DNA of 64,000 nt from Agarophyton chilense (GCA_030374765.1 JARGXX010000079.1:1286218-1350217), one strand, 5' to 3'; numbered from the stretch's first letter, positions 19,706-29,492 are shown. Notes: generated by a model from the sequence alone, not told the origin. Program-made: numbers and translations.

Positions 19706-22483
19706 ATGGTCGCCATTCCGTCTGCCACCCCTCTTTCGGGACTGGTCAAGGCCGTCCCCTCCGGAGACACGCTTCTTCTCATGAAGCAACAGGCCCCGGT
19801 ACACGGTCCGCCCCCCGAGATGCGTCTCACCCTTTCCAGTCTCAAGGCCCCGCTTCTTTCCCGCGATGCCGTCTCCGATGAGCCCTACGCCTGGGCCAGT
19901 CGTGAGTACCTGCGCCAAAAGCTCATTGGCAAGGTAGTCACCTTCCGCATTGATTATCGCGTCCAGACTCTCAACCGCATCTTCGCTACCGTCTTTATGC
20001 CCGATGATGTTTCCATCAACCTCCAAGTCGTCTCTGCGGGCATGGCTCGCGTCAGACGCCCGCTCAACGACGCTGAGGACTGTTCCCCGGAGTTCGACGA
20101 CCTTCTGGCAGCAGAAGACAAGGCTTCTGCCAATTCAATCGGGCTGCATTCGGGAGAATCCGCTCCAATCTCTCGTCGTGTCCCGCGCCCGGATGCTCAG
20201 CTCATAGACAGCGCACGATTCATTGATTGGTGCCGTGGCCGTCAGGTGCATGGCATTGTTGAGTATGTCGCAAATGGCTCGGCCATCAAGGCCTTCCTCA
20301 CCAATGTTCCGGGCACCTCTGAATCTCATCTGGGAGATCGCCTGCTCACGCTTTGTATTTCCGGCGTACAGTGTCCGGGCTTCAGAAAACAAGATCCTGA
20401 CAACCCGGCTTCTCAACCGGTGTCCATGCCGTACGCCGTCAATGCTCGCTTCCTCACGGAGCTTCGTCTACTCAATCGAGATGTGCTTGTGTCTGTTGAG
20501 GGTGAAGATCGCAACGGACTTATCTTCGCAACAGTTGAAGATCCAAACGCGAAGATGTACATCGGGGAGGAGCTTCTACGTGCAGGCTTTGCCAAGACTG
20601 TCAGTTGGAGCATTGATCTTTCTTCCAAGGCCCCTGCCCTTAGAGCAGCGGAACGCTCAGCAATGGATCGTCAAATCGGCGTGTGGAAGGGCTTCAAGCG
20701 TCCCGCCGTCAACGAAGAATTATTTGCAGCCAAATGCATCGAAGTAGTCAGCGGAGACATGATTGTCGTTCGGGATGACAACACTGGAAAGCTTCGGAGA
20801 ATATCACTTGCTTCAGTTCGAGCGAACCGTCTGGAACGCGGAGCAAGAGAGAAGTCCACCATGACCATCGGGCCCGCTACTGAAGCGAGGGATGCTTTAC
20901 GGAAAAAACTGATCGGAAGGCGAGTCACCGTGAAAATTGAATACACTCGCGCTCCATCCGAGGAATCCCTCAGAAAGGAAAGCATGTATTTTGCCACTGT
21001 GGGTCGGGAAGGTGACCAGAAGAACCAGGATATAGCTCTACCTCTCATATCTGCTGGTTTGTTGGCCGTTGTCAGGCACCGTGCCGAAGAAGACCGCTCC
21101 CCTAACTACGAAGAATACCTTGAGCGTGAAAAGGCTGCCATGGAGGCAAAGAAAGGAATTCATGGCGATAACCAAAGTGTGACCAGAAGAATTAACAACC
21201 TAACTGGCCAAGATGCTAAGCGAAGATCCCGAGACGTTTTGTCCGGCCTGCAACGAAATGGTCCGTATCGAGGACTGGTGGAGTATGTGTCTACGGCCTC
21301 TCGGTTCCGTGTATTCCTATCTTCAGAGTCCATGCTTATCACCTTGGCGTTGCGTGCCGTACGTTGCCCGCAACCAACAAGGAAATCATTTGCTCCTGAC
21401 GGATCTGTCACCGAAGAGGTTCCTGGAGAACCTCATGGGGATGAAGCTATCGACTTTGCGCGTGATAATATCATGCAGCGAGAAGTTGAGGTAGAAATCA
21501 GCAATGTAGATAGAGTGGGCGCTTTCATTGGAAATATGCACATTGTAAGCCCTTCCGGAGATAAGACCGATGTTTCCGCTCTGCTTCTGGAACACGGGCT
21601 TGGCTATATTCACGAATCTTTTGATCCGTCAAGAGACCCATCCGGAAGGCTGTACGGTAGTATCGAAAAGCGCGCAAAAGATGGTGAGAAGGGGTTGTGG
21701 AAGGACTACGTGGAACAAAATTCTTCTGCTACGGCCGCTTATCAAGAAACCCAATCTCAACCGAAGACCTTTGCTGGTGTGGTGTGTGAGATAGGATTCG
21801 GTGGAAGAATTTTTGTCCAGAATCGAGACACTTGCAAGCCGGCACTGGCATCTATTGAATCCGGCTTACGTTCCCTGTCGCTTGATAGTCAGCCCGCCAC
21901 ACCAATTGCAGGGCTACGACCTGGACAAGTAGTGGCGGCTAAATTCAGTGCCGATAATGAATGGTACAGGGCCCGAATCGCCTACGTACACAAATCTGCC
22001 GAGATTGATGTGCGTTTTCTCGACTATGGAAATGAGGATCGCGTGTCGATCAAGGACATTCGCCGGTTCAGTACGGTCGGGGGTATTTCAACTGCTGCTC
22101 CCATTGCCATTGAAGTTGCGCTGGCCAATGTGGTTGTCCCCGCTCAGGATGACCCTTGCGGTGTCCCTGCGGGAGAGTTTCTGCGGGAGATGATTTATGG
22201 AAAGGAGGTGAACGTGTCAGTTTCATCAAGGGAAGGGCCGTCAAAGGTGTCGGGTGACATTTCAGTGCCAACAGCTGGTGGCTCGGATGCGCAGGTTGGT
22301 TCCGTGAGTGTAAGAGAAGAAATATTGAAGGCCGGACTGGCTCGCATTGTGAGAAAGAAGGACCGAGTCTCCAAAGCGGCTTTCAAGGAGCTTCGTCAGT
22401 TTGAAGAAGTGGGTATAGCTTCCCGAGCGTATTTGTGGAACTACGGGGAGGCGTATGAATCGGACTTTGACGAAGAAAGTTAA
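19706..22483 (+). CDS. SND1: Tudor-SN (staphylococcal nuclease-Tudor protein)
   Basis: 925 residues, single exon, ATG at 19706 in a good context (CACCCATGG). The layout is that of Tudor-SN/SND1/TSN: four tandem staphylococcal-nuclease-like domains (~5-140, 160-325, 330-490, 510-675), then a Tudor domain at ~730-800 (LRPGQVVAAKFSADNEWYRA, later VRFLDYGNED) and a truncated fifth SN domain to the end. SN-domain signs include SGDTLLL, VVSAGMARV, YIGEELLRAGFAK, REVEVEISNVDRVGAFIG and LLLEHGLGYI. Length matches the family (~880-1000). The protein acts in cytoplasmic RNA metabolism, such as stress granules, mRNA stabilisation and cleavage of hyperedited RNA. A decayed copy of its last ~60 codons lies at 38.8 kb. 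Confidence 0.96.
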   Translation: MVAIPSATPLSGLVKAVPSGDTLLLMKQQAPVHGPPPEMRLTLSSLKAPLLSRDAVSDEPYAWASREYLRQKLIGKVVTFRIDYRVQTLNRIFATVFMPDDVSINLQVVSAGMARVRRPLNDAEDCSPEFDDLLAAEDKASANSIGLHSGESAPISRRVPRPDAQLIDSARFIDWCRGRQVHGIVEYVANGSAIKAFLTNVPGTSESHLGDRLLTLCISGVQCPGFRKQDPDNPASQPVSMPYAVNARFLTELRLLNRDVLVSVEGEDRNGLIFATVEDPNAKMYIGEELLRAGFAKTVSWSIDLSSKAPALRAAERSAMDRQIGVWKGFKRPAVNEELFAAKCIEVVSGDMIVVRDDNTGKLRRISLASVRANRLERGAREKSTMTIGPATEARDALRKKLIGRRVTVKIEYTRAPSEESLRKESMYFATVGREGDQKNQDIALPLISAGLLAVVRHRAEEDRSPNYEEYLEREKAAMEAKKGIHGDNQSVTRRINNLTGQDAKRRSRDVLSGLQRNGPYRGLVEYVSTASRFRVFLSSESMLITLALRAVRCPQPTRKSFAPDGSVTEEVPGEPHGDEAIDFARDNIMQREVEVEISNVDRVGAFIGNMHIVSPSGDKTDVSALLLEHGLGYIHESFDPSRDPSGRLYGSIEKRAKDGEKGLWKDYVEQNSSATAAYQETQSQPKTFAGVVCEIGFGGRIFVQNRDTCKPALASIESGLRSLSLDSQPATPIAGLRPGQVVAAKFSADNEWYRARIAYVHKSAEIDVRFLDYGNEDRVSIKDIRRFSTVGGISTAAPIAIEVALANVVVPAQDDPCGVPAGEFLREMIYGKEVNVSVSSREGPSKVSGDISVPTAGGSDAQVGSVSVREEILKAGLARIVRKKDRVSKAAFKELRQFEEVGIASRAYLWNYGEAYESDFDEES

Positions 22484-22615
22484 GCGTCGAAACGGTTTGA
22501 TCCGTTCACCAGCGTTTCGAAACGTTTGAGCGAGAACGAGGACATGCGATGGTGAGTAAACAACAGCGGTTGATGTTCACTGCGTGAAGTTCGTTTTGCG
22601 TTGCAGATGTGGAGG
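22484..22615. other. Short convergent 3' spacer
   Basis: 132 bp between the Tudor-SN and NAA30 stop codons; also present in the duplicated copy near 39.0-39.13 kb. Confidence 0.6.
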
Positions 22616-23271
22616 CTACAGATATTTAGTTGTTGCTACAGGAGGGGTAGCCCTGAGCTTCAATCTGAGACGGAATGCATCATTGCCGTTCAAGTAATAC
22701 TTTTCGAGACGCTTGTCTCTGATGAAGCCGAGGTTTTGATAGAGTCGCAAGGCGCCTTTGTTGGTCACTTCAGCCTCTAGCGTCACTTCATGACAGTCAT
22801 GGGTTATCATTGCGTCGATCGCTGTCGAAACCAGTCTTGAGCCCAGTCCAAGTTTGCGACAGTCATGGCGCACGACGAGCATTGCTATGTAGCCGCGCAT
22901 AATAGTGCGCTTGTGCGATTCCTTCGTTCAGTAGTCATGTCAGTAGGTGATGTGGGTGCGAGGAAGCCCAGAGGGTGCGTTCGCTGTACAGGTATCAAAT
23001 CTTACCAGTTTGCACACTATTGCGCCGACACACTGCTGGTCGCGCATGGCAAGGAAGCAGAGATGGGGCCATTGTGAAATGAAATAACGATAGGTGAAGA
23101 TGGAGTACGGCTCAGATAGATCTTTGTCGATAAGCGGCTGTATGAGTGCGAGATGGTTCTCGTCGTGATATCTTTGGGCGACGGTTAGTGGAGACGCGCG
23201 TAAACTCAGTTGGAGGACAAGTAGGAAAAAGAAACGTACGGGATGATCAGCACCTGGTCCGCGGCTTCCAT
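22616..23271 (-). CDS. NAA30: N-alpha-acetyltransferase 30 (NatC catalytic subunit, MAK3)
   Basis: Three exons: 23271-23240, 23171-23006 and 22909-22616, giving 163 residues. Splicing restores the canonical NAA30 order: [47 protein letters not shown], then [23 protein letters not shown] (the acetyl-CoA-binding R/Q-x-x-G-x-G/A loop), [27 protein letters not shown] and YYLNG. The enzyme acetylates N-terminal Met of Met-Leu, Met-Ile, Met-Phe and similar proteins, normally with NAA35 and NAA38. The start ATG at 23271 (GCCATGG) gives [11 protein letters not shown] before the first intron. Length fits the catalytic core (yeast Mak3 is 176). Both introns keep phase (2/2 and 0/0). A broken duplicate lies at 39129-39816. 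Confidence 0.9.
22910..23005 (-). other. NAA30 intron 2, 96 nt
   Basis: Donor CTG|GTAAGA at 23005 and acceptor CACAAG|CGC ending at 22910, phase 0 on both sides. Removing it joins VCKL directly to [11 protein letters not shown] as in NAA30 orthologues; unspliced, the frame stops in the intron. Confidence 0.88.
23172..23239 (-). other. NAA30 intron 1, 68 nt
   Basis: Donor CC|GTACGT at 23239, a pyrimidine-rich stretch just after it, and acceptor CCAAAG|ATAT ending at 23172, phase 2 on both sides. The same donor and an equivalent acceptor are kept in the duplicated copy at 39.8 kb. Confidence 0.75.
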
Positions 23272-24285
23272 GGCGTTGCAACAAGAGAGCAAGGCGGCAC
23301 AAACAGCGGTTGCTAACTTTGCACGAAGCGGGACGTGTAAGACATTCGACCGTAGATACCCGTAAATCAAACAACGGAAATGCAAGCGCCGCGCCACATT
23401 TCGTACGAGGGGTAGTTTGTAACTTTGCAGCTTTGTGCTACGAAATTCGTTGCAGCGGTGTCGTCGGGGATTTTTCCACAGAGTAGGTGCACTCATGTAT
23501 CTAGCGTTACCGTCACCGAAGGTATGCAATGTTTCAAAAAGGGTAGATTGCTAGCAATCCTGACTCTTTACCTTTGCGTTCAGAAGTGCGCCGGCATGCT
23601 GCAGGTGCCCGGCCACAAGAGGCCACATTCTCATCGGAACCGCCCCCCCGAACAACAACAGCCCCTCACCACCTTCTCCAAACTCGCCTCGCGCAAGTGT
23701 CACTGCACGGCGGTCGGAAAGCGCATCAGGCCACCAACTTTGGCTTCGGCCAATCTACTCCACTGCTTCCTCCTGTATGGAAGGCCGTCCTGCCAGCTAC
23801 ACTTCCCGCAGTCTCCGCCTTTTGTAGCGCGTATCAATCTTTTCCACGTCTGACTCCGCACTCGTCACGACCGCCCAGCACTCCACCAGCCGAACTCTTT
23901 GCCCAATCCAAACCCTTGGTGCCTGCCAAACTCGTTGTGAAAGCCAAACCCTTTGCGCCAGCCAACCACTCCACCCCAGCCAACTCCTCCCCGCCAGCCA
24001 ACTCCTCCCCGCCAGCCACCTCCTCCCCACCAGACAACCAACCGCATCCATGCCCTTTGCAACATCCCTGCCCTTTGCAACATCCATGCCCTTTGCAACA
24101 TCCATGCCCTTTTCAACATCCATGCTCTTTGCAACATCCATGCCCTGTGCAACATCCATGCCCTTTGCACTAGCCCGAACATTTGCACTGAGGTAGTCGG
24201 AAGACCTCTCCAACGCTGTGGGCACTGGGGGTGCTTGCTTTGGCTGTACGTGATACCCTGCGTATTTTCGCCAACAACACGACAT
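23272..24285. other. Upstream flank of NAA30 with overlapping low-complexity ORFs
   Basis: Holds the NAA30 promoter and then a stretch open on both strands: a Pro-rich + frame without an ATG (to 24173) and a 162-codon minus frame with an ATG at 24285 (to 23797) made of GMDVAK and WLAGRS repeats. Both owe their openness to the 18-bp repeats, so coding is doubtful. A GT-AG intron (23522-23583) could place an ATG at 23495 in front of a third frame. The left ~420 bp are shared with the duplicated segment at 39.8-40.2 kb. Confidence 0.4.
24051..24170. repeat. 18-bp minisatellite, seven units
   Basis: Seven starts at exact 18-bp spacing of the unit TGCCCTTTGCAACATCCA, with a few substitutions. A second 18-bp repeat (CCAGCCAACTCCTCCCCG) precedes it at about 23975-24035. 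The period is a multiple of three, which keeps all frames open. Confidence 0.95.
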
Positions 24286-25136
24286 TACCTAGCTGCACCT
24301 CCAGTTGTAAACCTGGGTTTCACTCTCACAGTCGATGCCGTCCGACGGTGCACGATGTCCTCCTCAGGAGCTGCGACATCCTATTATTTCCACTCTCGCA
24401 ATTGTCCACTCAACACATCTTTTCCTGTCATGAACGCTTTCTAGACAATCTTCCGTGTTCCGCAGCGCTTGTGATTTGAAAAGAACCTCCAGCAAACACC
24501 GTACAACCGCTGATTGCTGAGCATCAATCGCCTGAGTTTCGCTCAGAAACCACATTGCCATCAAAAAAAGGCAGTAGACCTCCATAACACTCATCGTACC
24601 CACAGGGTTTCTATTGATGCCACTCGCCTTCTCATCGACTTTCTTCCCTCATACCTATATCATCTAAGTATCCAAAGCTCGCAGAAAAAGCCCCTTCAAA
24701 ATGATAACGTGCTGTTCATGTGCCAGAGAGTACCCGTGCAAGAGATCATGGTGGCTTCCTTCTCTCCAATTCTCACCGTGTACTGAACGCTCGATGACAG
24801 ACTGATTCGTAGCTTCTTCACACTGAGCAGCACTGTTTTTCAGTGTTTTCCAGATGTTCCAAAGCGACGCTTCTCTCTTGCTCCATATCTTGCACTTGCT
24901 TTTTTTGTTCAACGATTATTTCTTCCTTAATTGCATCGTCACCACCATTTGAAAAGAGTACTGACTCAAACTTGAAAAGGTATTGTACTCATTGCCAACT
25001 GTTCATGTTCATTTCCGTGTCTTCGGAAGTTTATTGCAGAAGGAAGGGCCGAGAGAGTGAAGAAAGAAACGAAAACGAAAAGAAAAAAAAGAATGGAGGG
25101 TTAGCAGAAGCAGGATAAATTTTTACAACGGTAGCG
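24286..25136. other. No supported gene; left flank of the Ty3 element
   Basis: AT-richer sequence with only short ORFs. The last ~40 bp (GCAGGATAAATTTTTACAACGGTAGCG) is one partial unit of the 71-bp minisatellite that continues on the far side of the retrotransposon. An A/G-rich run lies at 25050-25100. Confidence 0.55.
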
Positions 25137-26052
25137 TGTGGAGCAAAACCCGGCGACGGGAAGTGCTCTCAAGGTGTTCGAAGCCTTGCTCCCTGGGGGA
25201 GGCAGACTCAGAGACAGAGCCCTCCGTTCCACCCGTAGTGTGGGGTGTAACTCCCACGGCGGATTCCGGCAGTACCGACGGAGGTGAGGGGTAGAAACCG
25301 TTGGATCGGGACTGGGTATGGGTATCCCAAAGAATGGGGGAAAATCCGGTGAAGAGGAAAAACGGGGCGAGAGTCTGGCACTAACAGGCACCGGACCCGA
25401 GAACCAGAAAAGGGGCGAAACAACAAAAGAAACCCAATACAGGGGCGAAAACCTGTCTTCGAAAGGAAACACAAAAAGCACGCAACAAGTAAGCAGAACC
25501 CCCACGGGGTATCGTGCACACAGGTCGTCTGAGTGGTGCCAAGGGGGTGGTTGTACGGAACCCAAACGTGGGCACTCTCCAAGTAGAGTCGTGTCCCTAC
25601 GCAGGCGTTGCTAACCAGAGCCCGTTCCGGATTGTAAGGCCGAAACGATGGCGACGAAGAACCTCTAAAGGTATCGAAGACCAACCTTGGTTACCATTTA
25701 CTTTGAGCTTCGGACGGTCAGATCTCTTCTCCCTAAGTAGGGCCCACTAACTAAACTCTACAGTAGTGCACACCTGCTCAGGGCCATACACGTGGAGATC
25801 CCATTGTCAGGGCCCAAAAATTCAACGTTCTAACAAATATCGGAAAAATCGGTGCCAAATTAAGCCACGTGTATCACGAGGCCAATCCAACCATGGTCCA
25901 TCCGAAGTTTCACTTCATCGGCGAATTCTAACCAGAAAACAGTGCCACCTCAGCACACCTTAGAGGGGATCATAGTCATAACCCTCGGAGGGTTCAATCC
26001 TCATTCTGTGAGTTGCATCTTCAAGTATCCCCTAACTGGGCGTTGCTCTACA
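25137..26052 (-). repeat. 3' LTR of the Ty3 element (916 bp)
   Basis: Pairs with 36786-37701 at identical length. The ends form the short inverted repeat TGTGGAGCA...TGCTCTACA. Confidence 0.97.
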
Positions 26053-26065
26053 TCTTCCCCTCCTT
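26053..26065 (-). promoter_or_regulatory. Polypurine tract of the Ty3 element
   Basis: In element sense AAGGAGGGGAAGA immediately precedes the 3' LTR; it primes plus-strand DNA synthesis in LTR retrotransposons. Confidence 0.88.
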
Positions 26066-26133
26066 AAGACGAGGAAGAACATTCCGAGCCGCGGGTGTCT
26101 CGCGTTCCGGTCGCTATATATACTGCTCTCCCA

Positions 26134-27456
26134 ATGGGGTCCTTCACCACTTCTGGGGATCGCCACAAAACCGGCACATCGGTACAACTTTCTTCTACTC
26201 CTCCGACTTTCGGCGATAAGCAACTTCTCGAAACAGCAGTCTCAACCAACCCTCTCGAGGGAATGAACCCATACGTCACCAACCCACTCTCGGGGCCGTC
26301 GGCCTCCGCGCCGGCGGAGAACGAAACTCCCCAGCAGGGTGGATATTTCTCCGGTTCGGATGCGGCTCCGTCAGGTACCAAACCTTCCGCCTCGGCGAGC
26401 AACCAACATCCTCAGGAAGATTTGGACATTAACGCGGTGGCGTGGAACTCCGCTCATGCGATGCCATTGGTAGCAAACTCCAGAGGTTGGATCTCAAACG
26501 AATACTTTCGAAGGTGGAGTCCCCTTACCGATCCGGTGATATATTCCCGCGCTCCGTGGTTCCATCCGACAGCGGTTCGCGACGATGAGCTCATCGACTC
26601 CTACGTGGAGGACGGCTTATTGCCGGGTGGCCTACCTGTCGAGGTTGTACGTTCTCCCGATTGGAGGGCGCGGGTAGCCATAGAGCCTCAGTATCTATAC
26701 CGCGGTCGCGGGGATTCCCTGGACAAGGCGCGCGCAGCGATGGCGGCTCTGGCCTACCAGCGATTGGAGAGGTCACGCTTTGACCATCTGGTTCCCCCTG
26801 AGTACGGGTTCGATGTCGCCTGTTACCGCACGTACGGTGAGGTCTCCTACGGGGATAACCTGGCAGCTTTTCGCGAAGCCGAGTTCCGCGGACCGGGTTT
26901 TCCTCTCCGAGAAGATATGCTCCAATGGAGTCGTCCCATCCTTCGGGCTGAATTCAGGTACCTTCAACGGCAGTTTACCCAGTATGGGTTCGATCGACGC
27001 GTGCGCTTCGAGCGCCGCTCGCGCTCCCGTTTCGGGTTCTTTGTCCCGTATCCTCACGTGGAACTGGAGCGTATCCGTAACACGGCGAAGGTTGGGCGAT
27101 TCGTGCCCCTTCCAGCTTGGTGGAGTAAGGTCGAGGTCCCCCGAGGGTGCTTTGCTGAACTGCCCCCGTGCATCTACTATATCGGGTCTCGTTTGATGCA
27201 CGACCCGAACTCGGGATATTGGGCCCTCGTTGCAGCCGAGTGGGCAGCCCGCGTAGCGGCGCACCTCTTCTGGGATGCTCATGACCATTTCTGTGTCTGG
27301 TATATTCCTCCGATGCTACGGACCTTCATGCGTCAGATCGATTTGTGGTGCACGCCCTCTGGGAGGGGATCTGATGGACTTAGTCATTTTCCCGAAACAT
27401 TCGGATGCGCATGGCGTAGCTGCAGCGCGCCGTGGCCCCGACTTGGGTGCAACTGA
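26134..27456 (+). CDS. Unknown ORF on the opposite strand of the Ty3 element (antisense ORF 1)
   Basis: 440 codons from the ATG at 26134, which lies 82 bp inside the 3' LTR and points away from it, against gag-pol. The composition is that of a normal globular protein: rich in aromatic and Arg residues, with WSPLTDPVIYSRAPWFHP, YRTYGEVSYGD, FRYLQRQFTQYGFDRR and ALVAAEWAARVAAHLFWDAH. I recognise no family: no envelope-like signal peptide, no membrane segment, no zinc finger. Near 27360 (a G-rich run) the frame that follows looks more protein-like than the annotated one and runs to 27526, so the natural C-terminus may have been lost to a frameshift. An antisense promoter in the LTR could drive it (inference). 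It could be a captured host gene or an element-specific accessory gene. Confidence 0.55.
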   Translation: MGSFTTSGDRHKTGTSVQLSSTPPTFGDKQLLETAVSTNPLEGMNPYVTNPLSGPSASAPAENETPQQGGYFSGSDAAPSGTKPSASASNQHPQEDLDINAVAWNSAHAMPLVANSRGWISNEYFRRWSPLTDPVIYSRAPWFHPTAVRDDELIDSYVEDGLLPGGLPVEVVRSPDWRARVAIEPQYLYRGRGDSLDKARAAMAALAYQRLERSRFDHLVPPEYGFDVACYRTYGEVSYGDNLAAFREAEFRGPGFPLREDMLQWSRPILRAEFRYLQRQFTQYGFDRRVRFERRSRSRFGFFVPYPHVELERIRNTAKVGRFVPLPAWWSKVEVPRGCFAELPPCIYYIGSRLMHDPNSGYWALVAAEWAARVAAHLFWDAHDHFCVWYIPPMLRTFMRQIDLWCTPSGRGSDGLSHFPETFGCAWRSCSAPWPRLGCN

Positions 27457-28065
27457 CACACGTGTAACGTGGTTGGCCAAGGAGAGGCTGGCACAGCATT
27501 GCTGGAAATGTTCTCTATTTATTTAGATTTATTACACTAGGTTAGGGAGTTTCCTACAGTACTCTACACTATATAGTACCAGGGCGATCTCGCCCTGACG
27601 CTCAGTAAACTTCCCCAACCAGGGTTCTTGGCTCTAAGTCTTTTTCCGCTTTCGCGAGTCTTCCACACTCTACGGAGGTGAAGCCGCGTTACTAACGGTA
27701 GACTTATCCACCCTGCGTCAACAGGAGACTCACCGCTTCTAGCGTGTATATTGTTCATACCACTGCCGTGTTCTCGCCCCAGTATTGGGTTTGCTACATA
27801 TTTCTTTTGGCTCTCGTCGCCCATGCCCCCGATCGCCCCCACTGGGTGGTCCCCCCTTTATCGCTTACCCACTCTTGTGGTAGCTCCCCCTTTTGCTTTG
27901 TGGTTGGTTGTTCGTGCCGCTCCCGCGTTCGTCGCGCGCCGGCTTACCGTATTTACCGCCACTCCCGTGGGTACACTACTCGATCTCGAGACTTGCTTAC
28001 TCCCGTGGAATACAGCTCATACCCGGTCTGCTCCCTTCTAGCATCCCGCACTCTCCCCGCTTGGC
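27457..28065. other. Spacer between the two opposite-strand ORFs
   Basis: About 600 bp without a convincing ORF on either strand; C/T-rich near 27830-28060. It could be an intron of a single opposite-strand gene, because a strong acceptor (TTTTTTCCCAG) occurs at 28213, but I found no good donor in frame at the end of the first ORF. Confidence 0.35.
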
Positions 28066-28851
28066 GTGCCGGTGAACCTCGGCCTTACACCCCGACTTAG
28101 TCGTGTTCACTCCGGAAAGGCTCCGTCGCCATGCTACCCTCCTTGGAGGAAGACTCAGACATCTTCGTGTGTTTCCGCCGCCCTTGGTGTTGCACTACAC
28201 GATTTTTTCCCAGGGTTGGGTTCGGTCAGCAACGTGCAAGACCTGTATCCAATCTTGGACGTGATCGACAACACCCAATGGGATCGAGTTCCAGTGGAAA
28301 ATCAGCCCGCAGGGGAAGGATCCGCGCGAGACAAGTCTCCTGGCCGGTACGATCCGGGCTCCGGTAACTGGGTATATTACAATCCCTTCAAAGGGGTTCG
28401 CATCAGCGCGGCGCAAGCACGGGCGCTGATGGACTCGCCTCGACCGATGCCGGTGGGACACCCGACGGGGTTCATTTATACCGACGATTACGAGCACGAG
28501 CCTCCAGTAGACCTGGACGATCCAGCGTTGGATAACAACATGCCAACTCCTAGTGGAGTACTCCCTGTGGAGCCATCTGCACCCTTCCAACCAGTGGGAA
28601 CGACCTCAGCTGCGGCGGCGAATGCATCTGGTGGCGGTCCATCTGCTCCCCCCGGGTGGGGTGTGAACACCCTTGCGCAGGCGCCGGTTGCCACTCCGCA
28701 AGCGGATAGTGTGCGACAAGGCCTCGTGAACGCGGGCATTCCGATTCCCCCGGGTATGACGGATGTGAGCCAGATGTTGGCTTTCGCCTCGGCGTACCAT
28801 CAGGGTCAGAATCCCAACGGTGGGGCGGGTCCCTCCTCGGGCTTTCCGTAG
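28066..28851 (+). CDS. Unknown ORF on the opposite strand of the Ty3 element (antisense ORF 2)
   Basis: An open frame of 261 codons whose first in-frame ATG is only at 28429; upstream it starts with GTG, so the true 5' end is probably a splice junction. A pyrimidine tract and CCCAG|GG at 28213 make a good acceptor just before the protein-like part (SVSNVQDLYPILDVIDNTQW). It continues with YDPGSGNWVYYNPFKGVRIS, then a disordered Pro/Gly/Ala/Ser-rich C-terminus. It lies on the same strand as the ORF ending at 27456, 610 bp upstream, and could be its second exon. No family is recognised. Downstream, 28910-29060 is a C/T-rich CTTCTT tract. Confidence 0.4.
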   Translation: MPVNLGLTPRLSRVHSGKAPSPCYPPWRKTQTSSCVSAALGVALHDFFPGLGSVSNVQDLYPILDVIDNTQWDRVPVENQPAGEGSARDKSPGRYDPGSGNWVYYNPFKGVRISAAQARALMDSPRPMPVGHPTGFIYTDDYEHEPPVDLDDPALDNNMPTPSGVLPVEPSAPFQPVGTTSAAAANASGGGPSAPPGWGVNTLAQAPVATPQADSVRQGLVNAGIPIPPGMTDVSQMLAFASAYHQGQNPNGGAGPSSGFP

Positions 28852-29252
28852 TTCCGCCTTCGGGTAATTGTAGAGTCCATAGCTTGGCGACAATAGTAAA
28901 CTTCTGATATTTGCATAACTTCTTTTCTTCTTCCTTCCCAGGATCTTAACTTCTACTTCATCTTCTTCATTCCTTCTTAGGACCTTCTTCATCTTCGTCT
29001 TCATCTTCTTCCATTCCTATGGTCCAATCTTCTTCTTAATCTTCTTCTCCACTTCGTGGGTCTTCTTTTCCTTTTTCATCATAAACTGTCCCGATAACCG
29101 GTGCTGTGTTCCCCGGTTAACGGCGCTAGGCCGAGGGCCAGTAGACATTCCCTCTCAATACGTGTTCTTCGGGATACTCTCCTCAATTCCTCTTCAGAGG
29201 TCCAACATCTTCCTCACTTCGAGGTCCCATCCACACCAGTTCCCGTGGTGGC
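28852..29252. other. CTTCTT-rich spacer in the Ty3 element
   Basis: 400 bp between the opposite-strand ORF 2 and the chromodomain ORF. 28915-29060 is a low-complexity CTT/TTC tract (GAA-rich on the element's sense strand). No ORF with support. Confidence 0.6.
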
Positions 29253-29492
29253 TTACCCGACTTGGGCACGATCCAGATTTGGAGGCAAGGTTACCCGAGC
29301 GCGTCGGTGATAGGATAAAACCTTAGACCTCGGAAGGTGCTCAATGGGTTCCACTGTATCCTCATCAGGCGAGAATCCGTACCATCGGACTTGGTAGCGA
29401 ACTTCTCCCTCGGGGGTGTAGATGTGAAGCACGATGCGATCGATAACGAATTCCTGCGGGTACACTTTTCCCTGTTCGGGCTTCTCTTCCAT
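29253..29492 (-). CDS. Stand-alone chromodomain ORF of the Ty3 element
   Basis: 79 codons from the ATG at 29492 (the frame is open to 29543 via a GTG). It is nearly all chromodomain: YPQEFVIDRIVLH, EVRYQVRWYGFSPDEDTVEP, IEHLPRS. This has the aromatic cage positions (Y at the start, W/Y in VRWYGF, a T-V-E-P variant of TWEP) typical of chromovirus integrase tails, which direct integration to marked chromatin. In most chromoviruses the domain is fused to integrase; here it starts ~0.58 kb after the pol stop in another frame, so it either became separated by mutation or is made from a spliced or separate mRNA. Confidence 0.78.
   Translation of the reverse strand: MEEKPEQGKVYPQEFVIDRIVLHIYTPEGEVRYQVRWYGFSPDEDTVEPIEHLPRSKVLSYHRRARVTLPPNLDRAQVG

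Noticed and set aside
23495-23853. Two-exon gene with ATG at 23495 and a 62-nt intron
   Set aside because: Splice sites look plausible but the product is low-complexity, has no homology I recognise, and the copy at 40.1 kb does not preserve the arrangement.
26773-27288. 171-codon ORF on the minus strand within the Ty3 element
   Set aside because: It lies wholly opposite the longer 440-codon plus frame, has no ATG-supported domain, and looks like its shadow.
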